Source of the DNA: Streptomyces noursei
GTDB lineage: Bacteria > Actinomycetota > Actinomycetes > Streptomycetales > Streptomycetaceae
Length of the DNA stretch: 64,000 nt
Reading direction: 5' to 3'
Assembly (NCBI RefSeq): GCF_016917755.1
Contig: NZ_CP070326.1
Coordinates: 3,782,001 to 3,846,000 of the forward strand
Part shown: piece after piece, positions 18,131 to 25,781 of the stretch
How positions within the stretch are numbered: the first letter of the stretch is position 1
Layout of the letters: each line of letters starts with the position of its first letter
Notes under the pieces: generated by a model
Told to the model about the DNA's origin: nothing
Database searches by the model: none
The model's input: only the letters and a program-made list of their open reading frames with translations
Made by a program: the position numbers and the translations under genes

Positions 18131-19276
18131 TCAGCCGCTCAGCTCGTCGAAGCGGCGGACCAGTTCGGCCCGGCCGGCGTCGGTGAGGTCGCCGTGCACC
18201 CGCATCCGGGCCAGGCCGCCGTCGGGGTAGACGTCCAGGCGGACGTGGGTGGCGGTCACCCGGCGGGGCAGCACGAAGCGGTGCGGGGTGTCGGGCTGGA
18301 GCTTGGTCCTGGGCAGGATCTCGAACCACGCGGACGCGTCGTCCGGGTTCCCGTCGCAGCCCGAGAGCCGGGCCCAGCCGGCCGAGTTGCCCTTGAGGTA
18401 GGCGGTGTCGATCTCGACGGCGCAGATCTCGCCCTGCGCGGCGAGCTTGAACCGCACCCAGTCGTTGGTGCCCCGGACCCGGCGGCGGCGGTTCTCCCAG
18501 CCGTCGTCCATCTTGCGCGAGAGGTCGGGCTGGATGATCTGGGTGGGCGAGGAGTAGAAGCGGTCGGAGGCGTCCTCGACGGTGCCGCCGTGCATCACCG
18601 AGGCCAGGTCCAGGGTGCCCAGCACGTCCAGCCACTCCGGGTCGGGGACCACCTCGCCGTAGACCCGGAGGCGGGCTATGCCGCCGTCGGGGTGCTGCTT
18701 GAGGCGGAGGTGGGTGAAGCGGCGCTCGGCGGTGACCTCGAAGCCGTTGGCGGCGTGGCCGCGTACGGGCGTGCGGGGGACGAGCTCCTCCCACTTCACG
18801 TCGTCGGCGAGCAGGTCCTCGGGGCCGGGGCTGCCGGGCAGCGCGGTGGCCTCGACGGTGACCTGCTGCGGGTAGTTGCCGCGGAAGTGGGCGGTGTCGA
18901 CGATGACGCCGCGGATCACGCCGGGGGCGGCGAGGCGGATCAGCGCCCAGTCGTGCTCGTCCGCGGTGGGGAAGGGGTGGTCGCCGTCGGCACCGCGCCG
19001 GCGCCGGGTCTCCCAGCCGTCCATGATCTTGCCCTTGTGACCGAAGTGCTCGGGGTCGAAGACCGCCGGGGTCGGCTTCAGCAGGTTCTCCCGCTCGGCG
19101 AAGAACTCGTCGTTGGCGGCGATCACACCGGCGCCGAAGCGGCGGTCGGCCAGGTCGACGAGCGAGGTGAAGGAGAAGTCACCGCCGCGGTAGTCGGCGT
19201 ACGGGTCGCCGCCGGCGTACGGCTGGGCGTCGTTGGCGTGCGGATCGGTGGAATCGGCGGCCGGGGTGGCGGGCAT
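18131..19276 (-). CDS. alc: Allantoicase
   Basis: The 381-residue enzyme hydrolyses allantoate to ureidoglycolate and urea in purine catabolism. It consists of two tandem homologous allantoicase (galactose-binding-like) repeats. Paired blocks show this: KIMDGWETRRRR with RKMDDGWENRRRR, and IDTAYLKGN with VDTAHFRGN. The ATG at 19276 follows GAAGGG at 6 bases. No allantoinase or uricase gene is adjacent. A 79-bp promoter module upstream is duplicated in front of the EamA exporter gene, and a LysR gene lies immediately upstream on the same strand, so LysR control is likely. Confidence 0.92.
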   Translation of the reverse strand: MPATPAADSTDPHANDAQPYAGGDPYADYRGGDFSFTSLVDLADRRFGAGVIAANDEFFAERENLLKPTPAVFDPEHFGHKGKIMDGWETRRRRGADGDHPFPTADEHDWALIRLAAPGVIRGVIVDTAHFRGNYPQQVTVEATALPGSPGPEDLLADDVKWEELVPRTPVRGHAANGFEVTAERRFTHLRLKQHPDGGIARLRVYGEVVPDPEWLDVLGTLDLASVMHGGTVEDASDRFYSSPTQIIQPDLSRKMDDGWENRRRRVRGTNDWVRFKLAAQGEICAVEIDTAYLKGNSAGWARLSGCDGNPDDASAWFEILPRTKLQPDTPHRFVLPRRVTATHVRLDVYPDGGLARMRVHGDLTDAGRAELVRRFDELSG

Positions 19277-19311
19277 GCGTTTCCCTTCTGCTCCTGCGGA
19301 CGGTGCTGGGG

Positions 19312-19390
19312 ACCGCTCCACCGTCGCAGCGCACCACCCGACAGGTCCATCGAAAGTTCGTGAGGAATATCTTCAGTCGGACTGAAAGGT
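19312..19390 (-). promoter_or_regulatory. Promoter/leader module upstream of alc, duplicated upstream of eamA
   Basis: This 79-bp block aligns without gaps to 21347-21425 (about 55 of 79 positions identical by my count). Conserved cores, on the plus strand, are TCCACCG, CAGGTCCATCGAA and TTCAGT-N3-ACTGAAAGGT. The 15-bp palindrome TTCAGT-N3-ACTGAA has the T-N11-A form of LysR-type operators. The upstream palindrome arm contains the lysR stop codon. Confidence 0.75.
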
Positions 19391-20347
19391 CGCCGGTCCG
19401 CCGTCGCCGCCGGCCCGGCCCACGGTGGCCTGGCGGGCGGCGGCCTGGCGGAGCGCGGCCAGCACCCGGGCCAGGCCCGGCGCGCCCTCGGAGCCGCGCC
19501 GGGCGGCGGCGACCACATGGCGGCGCGGCTGGTCGGCGTGGAGCACCCGCAGTGCGACCCCGCTGCCGTGCCCGGGGGCCCGCAGACCGCCCGCCATCGC
19601 CATCCGCGGCACCAGCGCCACCCCCATCCCGGCCGCGACCATCGCCCAGATCGCGCTCCAGTCGGCGGCCGCGTGCGCCTGCTCGGGGACGAACCCGGCG
19701 TTCTCGCACGCGGCGGTGGTGATCTGCGACCACGGGCCGCTGGTGCCGAAGATCCACGGTTCGCCGGCCAGGTCGGCCAGCCGCAACCCCGGCTCGGCGG
19801 CGAGCGGATGACCGGCCGGCAGCGCCACGTCCAACGGGTCGGCGAGCAGCGAGACCCGGCTGAACTTCGGGTCGCGCGGGGTGGGCGCGTGCGCCGCCAG
19901 CGACAGCGCCAGATCGACGCTGCCCTCGGCCAGCAGCTCGTAGGCCGCCTCCGCCTCCGCCTCCCGCACGGCCACGGCCAGACCCGGGTGGGTGCGGCGC
20001 AGCTCCTGGACGGCGGGGACCACCAGCGCCGGGATGGCGGTGGAGAAGGCGCCGACCCGTACCGTGCCGGCCTCGCCCTGGAGATAGCCCAGGAGGTCCG
20101 CGTCGGCCCGCTCCAGCTGCGCGAAGACCGCCTCGGCGTGCCGCAGCACCAGGTGGGCGGCGCCGGTCAGCCGGACCCGCCGGCCGTGCGCCTCCAGCAG
20201 CGTCACCCCGAGGGACTTGGCGAGCCCCGTCAGCTGCTGCGAAACCGCCGAGGGCGTCATGTGCAGCGCCTCGGCGGTCGCGGTGACCGTGCCCAGATCC
20301 TGGAGGGTGCGCAGGATCCGCAGCTTCTTGATGTCCCAGTCGGCCAT
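19373..20347 (-). CDS. LysR-family transcriptional regulator
   Basis: The 324-residue protein has an N-terminal winged helix-turn-helix (residues about 6-65: LRILRTLQDLGTVTATAEAL, then HMTPSAVSQQLTGLAKSLG). A LysR substrate-binding domain of two alpha/beta lobes follows (VRVGAFSTAIPALVVPAV; then DLALS, GVALVPRMA). The effector is unknown. It lies between eamA (35 bases upstream, same strand) and alc (97 bases downstream). The palindrome duplicated before both neighbours is the natural candidate binding site. ATG at 20347; the stop falls inside the alc promoter module. Confidence 0.88.
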   Translation of the reverse strand: MADWDIKKLRILRTLQDLGTVTATAEALHMTPSAVSQQLTGLAKSLGVTLLEAHGRRVRLTGAAHLVLRHAEAVFAQLERADADLLGYLQGEAGTVRVGAFSTAIPALVVPAVQELRRTHPGLAVAVREAEAEAAYELLAEGSVDLALSLAAHAPTPRDPKFSRVSLLADPLDVALPAGHPLAAEPGLRLADLAGEPWIFGTSGPWSQITTAACENAGFVPEQAHAAADWSAIWAMVAAGMGVALVPRMAMAGGLRAPGHGSGVALRVLHADQPRRHVVAAARRGSEGAPGLARVLAALRQAAARQATVGRAGGDGGPATFQSD

Positions 20348-20382
20348 GCGGGCAGCGTACGCACCCGGCTCGGCCGGTCCGC

Positions 20383-21321
20383 TCACCGTGGGGTGCCCGC
20401 CGCCCCGAGGGCCACCCCGGCGACGATCAGTCCCATGCAGAGCACCTGCACCGTGCCGATCCCCTCGCCCAGTACGGCCAGCGAGAGCAGCGCCACGCAC
20501 ACCGGCTGGAGGTAGTAGACGGCCCCGGCGCGGGCGGCGCCCACCAGGGCGATCGCCTTGTTCCAGGTGAAGTAGGCGACTGCGGAGGAGCACACCCCGA
20601 TGTAGAGCAGCGGTCCGACCGTCCCCGCGGTGAGCGGGAAACCGCCCTCCGCGGCGAGGCTGACGGCGTAGGCGGGCACCAGCATCGCGGCGCCCAACAC
20701 GAACGTCATGAAGAGGAACGAGCGTCCGCCGATCCCCTCGGGGCGGCGGCGCAGCAGCGCGCTGTACCCGGCGAAGGTGGCGGTTGCCGCCAGCATCCAC
20801 AGGTCGCCGACGGCGAAGTCCAGGTGCAGCACCGCGGTCGGCGAGCCCTTGCCGACCAGGGTGAGCACGCCCAGCAGCGCGATCACCATGCCCGCGACGC
20901 GGCGGGCGCCCAGCGGCTCGCGCCCGCCGCGTCGGGCGCCGACCAGGTCGAACAGGGCGATCATCATCGGCGAAGCCGCCGCGATCATCGCCATGTTGGT
21001 GGCCGAGGTGGTCTTCCCGGCCGTGTAGATCAGGGTGTTGAAGAGGGTGACGCCCAACAGGGCCGCCAGCGCCAGGAATCCGAGGTGCCGGCGGATCACC
21101 GGCCACTCCCCGCGGACCTGCCCCCAGGCGAACGGGGCGACCGCCAGCAGCGCGATGATCCAGCGCCAGAACGCGGTCTGGACGGGCGGCACGGCCCCGT
21201 GCAGGGCGCGGGCGATGACGAAGTTGCCGGACCAGACGACGGTCGCCGTCAGGGCCAGGGCCAGCCCCACGGCCTGAGTGGACGGTGTGCGGTAGCTGCG
21301 GGCCCGCTCCAGGACTGCCAC
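20383..21321 (-). CDS. EamA/DMT-family transporter
   Basis: The 312-residue membrane protein has ten predicted helices in two EamA repeats (TVVWSGNFVIARALHG early; ATFAGYSALLRRR at the second repeat; SSAVAYFTWNKAIALVGAARAG late). DMT exporters of this type commonly efflux amino acids or metabolites. The GTG at 21321 was chosen because GAGGGAGAGG lies 5 bases upstream; an in-frame ATG 51 bases upstream has no binding site. Its leader shares a 79-bp module with alc, so both probably answer to the LysR protein encoded between them. Confidence 0.85.
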   Translation of the reverse strand: MAVLERARSYRTPSTQAVGLALALTATVVWSGNFVIARALHGAVPPVQTAFWRWIIALLAVAPFAWGQVRGEWPVIRRHLGFLALAALLGVTLFNTLIYTAGKTTSATNMAMIAAASPMMIALFDLVGARRGGREPLGARRVAGMVIALLGVLTLVGKGSPTAVLHLDFAVGDLWMLAATATFAGYSALLRRRPEGIGGRSFLFMTFVLGAAMLVPAYAVSLAAEGGFPLTAGTVGPLLYIGVCSSAVAYFTWNKAIALVGAARAGAVYYLQPVCVALLSLAVLGEGIGTVQVLCMGLIVAGVALGAAGTPR

Positions 21322-21346
21322 GGTTGCCTCTCCCTCGATGGTGGAT

Positions 21347-21425
21347 ACGGATCCACCGTGGCAGTCCCTCACTCATCAGGTCCATCGAATACTTCGGACC
21401 ATTTCTTTCAGTAGAACTGAAAGGT
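21347..21425 (-). promoter_or_regulatory. Promoter/leader module upstream of eamA (copy of the alc module)
   Basis: The block contains a perfect palindrome CTTTCAGT-AGA-ACTGAAAG at 21405-21423 and the box CAGGTCCATCGAA at 21377-21389, spaced exactly as in the alc copy. A separate hairpin GGTGGAT-ACGG-ATCCACC at 21340-21357 overlaps its downstream edge. Confidence 0.75.
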
Positions 21426-21512
21426 TTGGCCCTGCGGGGCGCCCGGCCGCCCCGCCCGCCCAACCCCACCGGCCCGAACGACCCGATCGGTCCGAGTGGC
21501 CCGGGCGGCGCC

Positions 21513-22487
21513 TCAGCCCCGGGCCGCCCGCCGGGCGAGGATCGCGGCCTGCCGCTCGTCGAAGCGGCGCGCCTGCCCGTCCAGGCCCTCCAGGTACGCC
21601 CCCAGCTCGTCCTGGGCGGCGAGCCCCTCCGGGCCCAGCCCGCCGCGCTCCAGCACCTTCAGGTAGCGCAGCACCGGCTGGAGCACCTCGTCGTGGTGGA
21701 TCCGCAGGTTGTAGATGCCGCCGAGGGCCATCTGGACGGCGGCCCGCTCGAAGCCGGGCATGCCGTGGCCGGGCATCCGGAAGCCGGTGACCACGTCCCG
21801 CACGGCGCACATCGTGCGGTCGGGGGCCAGCTCGAAGGCCGCGCCGAGGAGGTTGCGGTAGAAGACCATGTGGAGGTTCTCGTCGGTGGCGATCCGGGCC
21901 AGCATCTGGTCGCACACCGGGTCGCCGGAGTGCCGGCCGGTGTTGCGGTGCGAGATCCGGGTGGCCAGCTCCTGGAAGGCGACGTACGCCACCGAGTGCA
22001 GCATGCTGTGCGCGTTGTCGGACTCGAAGCCGGCGGACATGTGGGCCATCCGGAACCGCTCCAGCTCGACCGGGTCCACGGCGCGGCTGGTGAGCAGGTA
22101 GTCGCGCATCACGATGCCGTGCCGGCCCTCCTCCGCCGTCCAGCGGTGCACCCAGGTGCCCCAGGCGCCGTCCCGGCCGAAGAGGCTGGCGATCTCGTGG
22201 TGGTAGCTGGGGAGGTTGTCCTCGGTGAGGAGGTTGACCACCAGCGCCGTCCGACCGATGGAGGTGACCTTGGACTGGTCGGGCGCCCAGGGCTCGCCGT
22301 CCAGCACCCCGTCGAAGTTCCGCCCGTCGCTCCACGGCACGTACTCGTGCGGCATCCACTCCTTGGCGACCTTCAGGTGCCGGTTGAGCTCGTTCTCGAC
22401 GACCTCCTCCAGGGCGTACAGCAGTCGGGTGTCGGTCCAGGCGGCCTGGCCGCGCGCTCCGTCGAGGCGGTCGGGGGCGATGGTCAC
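21513..22487 (-). CDS. desA: Acyl-ACP (stearoyl-ACP-type) desaturase
   Basis: The 324-residue soluble di-iron enzyme of the ferritin-like superfamily inserts a double bond into acyl-ACP using O2 and reduced ferredoxin. The two iron-binding Glu-x2-His motifs are visible as EEGRHG and DENLHM, with a further Glu in LYALEEVVENEL. The GTG at 22487 follows AGGAG at 6 bases. Two tandem palindromes (22511-22549) directly upstream of the ribosome-binding site suggest repression by a TetR-type fatty-acid regulator not encoded in the window. Confidence 0.9.
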   Translation of the reverse strand: MTIAPDRLDGARGQAAWTDTRLLYALEEVVENELNRHLKVAKEWMPHEYVPWSDGRNFDGVLDGEPWAPDQSKVTSIGRTALVVNLLTEDNLPSYHHEIASLFGRDGAWGTWVHRWTAEEGRHGIVMRDYLLTSRAVDPVELERFRMAHMSAGFESDNAHSMLHSVAYVAFQELATRISHRNTGRHSGDPVCDQMLARIATDENLHMVFYRNLLGAAFELAPDRTMCAVRDVVTGFRMPGHGMPGFERAAVQMALGGIYNLRIHHDEVLQPVLRYLKVLERGGLGPEGLAAQDELGAYLEGLDGQARRFDERQAAILARRAARG

Positions 22488-22510
22488 GGGGGCACTCCTG
22501 GGGACGACGG

Positions 22511-22549
22511 ACCTACGGATCCGTAGGTTTGACTTACGGCCCCGTAGGT
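22511..22549 (-). promoter_or_regulatory. Tandem palindromic operators upstream of desA (TetR-type)
   Basis: ACCTACGGATCCGTAGGT (22511-22528) is a perfect 18-bp palindrome. A second, imperfect copy ACTTACGGCCCCGTAGGT follows at 22532-22549, its centre 21 bp away, about two helical turns. A degenerate third half (CGTAGGT) ends at 22564. This arrangement is typical of cooperative TetR-family binding and sits at the probable promoter/5' end of desA. Confidence 0.75.
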
Positions 22550-22659
22550 TACGCCATCGTAGGTACGCGTCGGTTAAGCACCGTCCCAAGGGCACCCCCA
22601 GGCGCACCCAAGGAAGATCCACAGGGAGGACCCTTGAGGGAATTGCCCGGAAAGGTGTG

Positions 22660-22684
22660 TAACTACCGCTCTGTAGTTGTTTTT
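22660..22684. promoter_or_regulatory. Inverted repeat AACTAC-N6-GTAGTT followed by a T-run
   Basis: A 6-bp inverted repeat (with 6-base loop) is followed by G and six T. It could be a weak terminator or a TetR-like operator; the stem is too short to decide. It lies in the 314-base region between desA and the small membrane-protein gene, which otherwise holds the desA operators and a terminator. Confidence 0.35.
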
Positions 22685-22710
22685 TCGGGTGCGCGTTCGC
22701 GCCTACGCAA

Positions 22711-22751
22711 AAGGGGCGCCCCTCGGTCCGGGAAGAACCGAGGGGCGCCCC
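22711..22751 (-). terminator. Hairpin terminator downstream of the small membrane protein gene
   Basis: AGGGGCGCCCCTCGGT and its exact complement flank a 9-base loop (16-bp stem). It lies 51 bases beyond the stop of the gene at 22802-23050. Confidence 0.8.
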
Positions 22752-22801
22752 TGTGAAGGCGTCATGGGCGCGGGCGGGCGGCCCGCGCAGGGCTGTGCGG
22801 G

Positions 22802-23050
22802 TCAGCCCTTGGACTTGGCCTGCTTGCGGGACTTGTCGGTCGCCATGACCAGTCCGGCGATGACCAGGAAGAGCACGATGGGCGCGACGACGTAGAGGCC
22901 GAGCGTCTGGATCACGCTCAGGCCCGGACCCGGGTCGTCACCGTCGTCGCGGGTGAGCGCAAACGCGGGGGACGACATCAGCAGCATCAGCGCGGTGCCG
23001 GCGGTGATGGTTCCGGCGCGCAGGGCGGTGTTCTTGACCTTGTTGCTCAC
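22802..23050 (-). CDS. Small two-helix membrane protein, function unknown
   Basis: The 82-residue protein has a hydrophobic N-terminal segment (residues about 11-32, ending SSPAFA, possibly a cleavable signal). An acidic loop (RDDGDDPGPG) follows, then a second membrane helix (about 47-69) and a basic tail (KSRKQAKSKG). If the first segment is cleaved, it becomes a single-pass protein with the acidic part outside. The GTG at 23050 was chosen because the mature family-like sequence begins there; the upstream frame is low-complexity Pro/Gly/Ala. I do not recognise the family. It lies downstream of malQ on the same strand. Confidence 0.65.
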   Translation of the reverse strand: MSNKVKNTALRAGTITAGTALMLLMSSPAFALTRDDGDDPGPGLSVIQTLGLYVVAPIVLFLVIAGLVMATDKSRKQAKSKG

Positions 23051-23315
23051 CCGTTCAACGTAGCGGACGGTGGTCCGCCCCGCGCGTCCGGGGTGGGGCA
23101 AGCGGCATACCGGCAGGCCGGACGGCCCGGCGGTGGGCATCGGGGGCGGGGCGGCGCCGTCACCGGCGGCGCCCCTGGGGGCCTCCCCGGCCGGGCGCCC
23201 CCGGGGCCCTCCCCCGGCCGGTCGCGCCCCGACCGCCCTGGCCGGGAGCGCCGCAGGCACCGGAGGGGCCCGCCCCCGTGGCGGTCGGCCGGCGGGGGCG
23301 CGCCGCGGGGCGCGG
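23051..23315. other. Intergenic, low-complexity G/C-rich
   Basis: This stretch separates malQ from the small membrane protein gene. It holds several overlapping G/C-rich inverted repeats (for example GGGGGCCTCCCC near 23176) that may act as diffuse terminators. No gene is convincing. Confidence 0.5.
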
Positions 23316-25514
23316 TCAGCGGTCGAGGAGCGCCAACTCCCGCATCAGCGCGTGGAGTCGGGGCGAGGCGGCGAGCTCTTCGAGGGTGTGCGGGCGGCCG
23401 TCGGGGCCGGCGATGGGCAGGCGCCAGTTGGGGTACTCGTCCCAGGTGCCGGGGAGGTTCTGCGGCCGGCGGTCGCCCACCGCGTCGGGGAGCCAGACGC
23501 CGATCATCCGCGCCGGGGTGCGCAGCAGGAAGCGGTGCACGGCCTTGACCACCGCCTCCTCGTCGCCGGCGCCCTCGGGCAGCAGGCCGTGGCGGGACAA
23601 CGCGCCGAGCCATGCCCGCAGTTCGTGGCCGGCCCGGGAGCGCTCGCGCTCCGGCGGCCCGGCGAGCAGGCCGAGGCGCGCCCGCAGCGCGACGTCCGCG
23701 CCGGTGAGCCGGGCGGCGGTGGGTGGCAGGTCGTGGGTGGTGACGGTGGCCAGGCAGCCGGTGCGCCACTCGTCGGGGGCGAGGATGCGGGCCTCGGTGG
23801 CGGCGCCCTCCGGGGCCCGGGCGTCCCCGTCGGCCTCGGCGTCCCCATCGCCTCCATCGCCTCCATCGCCTCCATCGGCCCCGGCGTCCCCGTCGGCCGC
23901 GGCGCCGGTGCTGTAGTCCCGTTCGAACCACAGGACGGAGGTGCCCAGGACGCCGCGGTCGGCCAGGGCCTCCCGCACGCCCGGTTCGACCGTGCCGAGG
24001 TCCTCGCCGATCACGGCGGCGCCGGCGCGACGGGCCTCCAGGGCCAGCACCGAGAGCATCGCCTCGCCGTCGTAGCGGACGTAGGCGCCCTCGGTCGGCG
24101 GTCGGCCTTCGGGGACCCACCACAGCCGGAACAGGCCCATCACATGGTCGATGCGCAGGGCGCCGGCGTGCCGGAGCAGACCGCGCAGCAGGGCGCGGTA
24201 GGGGGCGTAACCGGCGGCGGCCAGGGCGTCCGGGCGCCAGGGCGGCAGGCCCCAGTCCTGGCCGCGGGAGTTGAAGGCGTCCGGCGGCGCCCCGATGGAC
24301 ATCCCGACGGCGAAGGCGTCCTGCTGGGCCCAGGTGTCGGCGCCGGAGGGGTGGACGCCGACGGCGAGGTCGTGGACGAGCCCGATGGCCATGCCGGCGT
24401 CGCGGGCGGCCCGCTGGGCGGCGGCCAGCTGCTCGTCGGTGAACCAGGCGAGCCGGGAGTGGAAGTCGATGCGGTCCAGCAGCCCGTGGCGGATCCGGGC
24501 GGTCTCCGGTGAGCGGGGGTCGCGCAGACCGGCCGGCCAGGCGCGCCAGTCGGGGCCGTGCCGCTCGGCGAGCGCGCACCAGGTGGCGTGGTCGTCCAGG
24601 GCCTGGCCCTGGACGGCGAGGAAGTCGCAGTACGCGGCGCGCCGTCCGGGGCCGAGCGGGACGGCGCACAGGAGTTCCAGGGCCTGGCGCTTGAGGGCCC
24701 ATACCGCGTCCCGGTCGATGAGTCCGCCGCGTTCGAGGACGTCGTCGCGCAGCGCGCCGGCGCGGGCGGCCAGTTCGTCGGCCCGCCGGCGGTCGGGGCC
24801 GGTCAGGTGGGCGTACTCGGGGATCTGCTCGATCCGCAGGTGGACGGGGTCGGGGAAGCGGCGCGAGGAGGGGCGGTAGGGGGAGGGGTCGGTGGGCGGG
24901 CCGGGCACCGCCGCGTGCAGGGGGTTGAGCTGGACGAAGCCGGTGCCCAGGGTGCGCCCGGACCAGGCGGCGAGGTCGGCGAGGTCGCCGAGGTCGCCCA
25001 TGCCCCAGGAGTGGCGGGAGAGCAGGGAGTAGAGCTGGACGAGGAAGCCGTGGTTGCGGCCGGGCGGGGCAGGCACGGTGTCGGGGGCGACGACCAGGTG
25101 GGCGCGGGCGGTGCGGCCGTCGGGGGCGTCGGCGCGGAGGTCGTGGACGCCGAGCGGGAGCGCGGCGAGCGCCGCGGGGTCCTGGGTACCGGTGTGCGCG
25201 GCGCCGTCCCGTACTTCCGCACCGATGAGCGCGCCGCCCTCGGTGCGGACGCTCAGGACGGTGCCCTCGGGGAGGTCCGGCAGGCGCGGTGGGCGGCCGG
25301 CGCGGGCGGTGACGGTGGGCGGCAGGAGGGCCCGGCCGGCGGTCTCATCGTGGGCGGCCAGGGCGGCGCGGACGGCCTGCGGGGTGGAGGCGTCGATGCC
25401 CAGTGCGGCGAGCACGGCGACGACGGTGTCGTCGGTGAGGTGGAGCGTGCGGCCCGGTGCGGGTTCGTAGGACGTGGCGATGCCGTGGAGCCGGGCGAGT
25501 CGGGCGCGGCTCAT
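23316..25514 (-). CDS. malQ: 4-alpha-glucanotransferase (GH77, amylomaltase)
   Basis: The 732-residue enzyme transfers alpha-1,4-glucan segments between maltooligosaccharides. GH77 catalytic residues are visible: nucleophile Asp456 in RIDHVMGLFRLWW, acid/base Glu504 in IGEDLGT, and the transition-state Asp in TTHDLPP. Between FERDYSTG and ARILAPDEW lies an acidic Gly/Asp-rich insert of about 35 residues built from short DNA repeats (23845-23880), absent from typical MalQ. ATG at 25514, with only a weak binding site. It starts 6 bases after the stop of a Pro/Thr/Ser/Glu-repeat micro-gene, so the two are likely co-transcribed. Confidence 0.92.
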   Translation of the reverse strand: MSRARLARLHGIATSYEPAPGRTLHLTDDTVVAVLAALGIDASTPQAVRAALAAHDETAGRALLPPTVTARAGRPPRLPDLPEGTVLSVRTEGGALIGAEVRDGAAHTGTQDPAALAALPLGVHDLRADAPDGRTARAHLVVAPDTVPAPPGRNHGFLVQLYSLLSRHSWGMGDLGDLADLAAWSGRTLGTGFVQLNPLHAAVPGPPTDPSPYRPSSRRFPDPVHLRIEQIPEYAHLTGPDRRRADELAARAGALRDDVLERGGLIDRDAVWALKRQALELLCAVPLGPGRRAAYCDFLAVQGQALDDHATWCALAERHGPDWRAWPAGLRDPRSPETARIRHGLLDRIDFHSRLAWFTDEQLAAAQRAARDAGMAIGLVHDLAVGVHPSGADTWAQQDAFAVGMSIGAPPDAFNSRGQDWGLPPWRPDALAAAGYAPYRALLRGLLRHAGALRIDHVMGLFRLWWVPEGRPPTEGAYVRYDGEAMLSVLALEARRAGAAVIGEDLGTVEPGVREALADRGVLGTSVLWFERDYSTGAAADGDAGADGGDGGDGGDGDAEADGDARAPEGAATEARILAPDEWRTGCLATVTTHDLPPTAARLTGADVALRARLGLLAGPPERERSRAGHELRAWLGALSRHGLLPEGAGDEEAVVKAVHRFLLRTPARMIGVWLPDAVGDRRPQNLPGTWDEYPNWRLPIAGPDGRPHTLEELAASPRLHALMRELALLDR
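23845..23880 (-). repeat. 9-bp tandem repeat inside malQ
   Basis: The unit CGCCTCCAT repeats about three times with partial flanking copies. It encodes alternating Gly/Asp residues in the non-catalytic insert of MalQ. Because the unit length is a multiple of three, copy-number change would keep the frame. Confidence 0.75.
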
Positions 25515-25520
25515 GGCTGC

Positions 25521-25781
25521 TCAGACCTCCATCGACTCCGTGCCCAGACCGGTGGCGGTCGGTTCGCTGGTCAGCGGGAGTTCGGCGGCGATGGGGACCT
25601 CGCTGGTGAGCGGGGCGCTGTCGGCGAGCGGGGGCTCGCTGGTGAGCGGCGGCTCGGTGAAGCTGTACGAGCCGGAGCCCTCCAGGCCGGAGTCGGGGCC
25701 GGACACCCCGTCGAAGAGCCCGGGCTCGCCGCCGGGTTTGACCGAGAGGGCGTCGAGGAGCAACTGAGCGGATGCGGCCAC
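25521..25781 (-). CDS. Small PLTSE-repeat protein upstream of malQ, function unknown
   Basis: The 86-residue acidic protein begins with a helix-like segment (AASAQLLLDALSV). Its second half contains three PLTSE units spaced by Pro/Ala/Asp/Glu (PPLTSEPPLADSAPLTSE and onward), ending TESMEV. It has no Cys and no signal peptide. The GTG at 25781 follows AACGGGAGG at 5 bases, the best binding site in this transcription unit. Its stop is 6 bases from the malQ start, so translation may be coupled. A helical leader followed by a Thr/Ser/Glu repeat recalls precursor peptides such as graspetides, but no modifying enzyme is nearby and I do not claim that. It may also be a structural or regulatory partner of MalQ. 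Confidence 0.55.
   Translation of the reverse strand: MAASAQLLLDALSVKPGGEPGLFDGVSGPDSGLEGSGSYSFTEPPLTSEPPLADSAPLTSEVPIAAELPLTSEPTATGLGTESMEV

Noticed and set aside
19325..19350. Conserved leader peptide (Met-Asp-Leu ... Arg-Trp) before alc and eamA as a separate gene
   Set aside because: The frames have no ribosome-binding site and run on into the following gene out of frame; similarity is probably a by-product of the duplicated DNA module.
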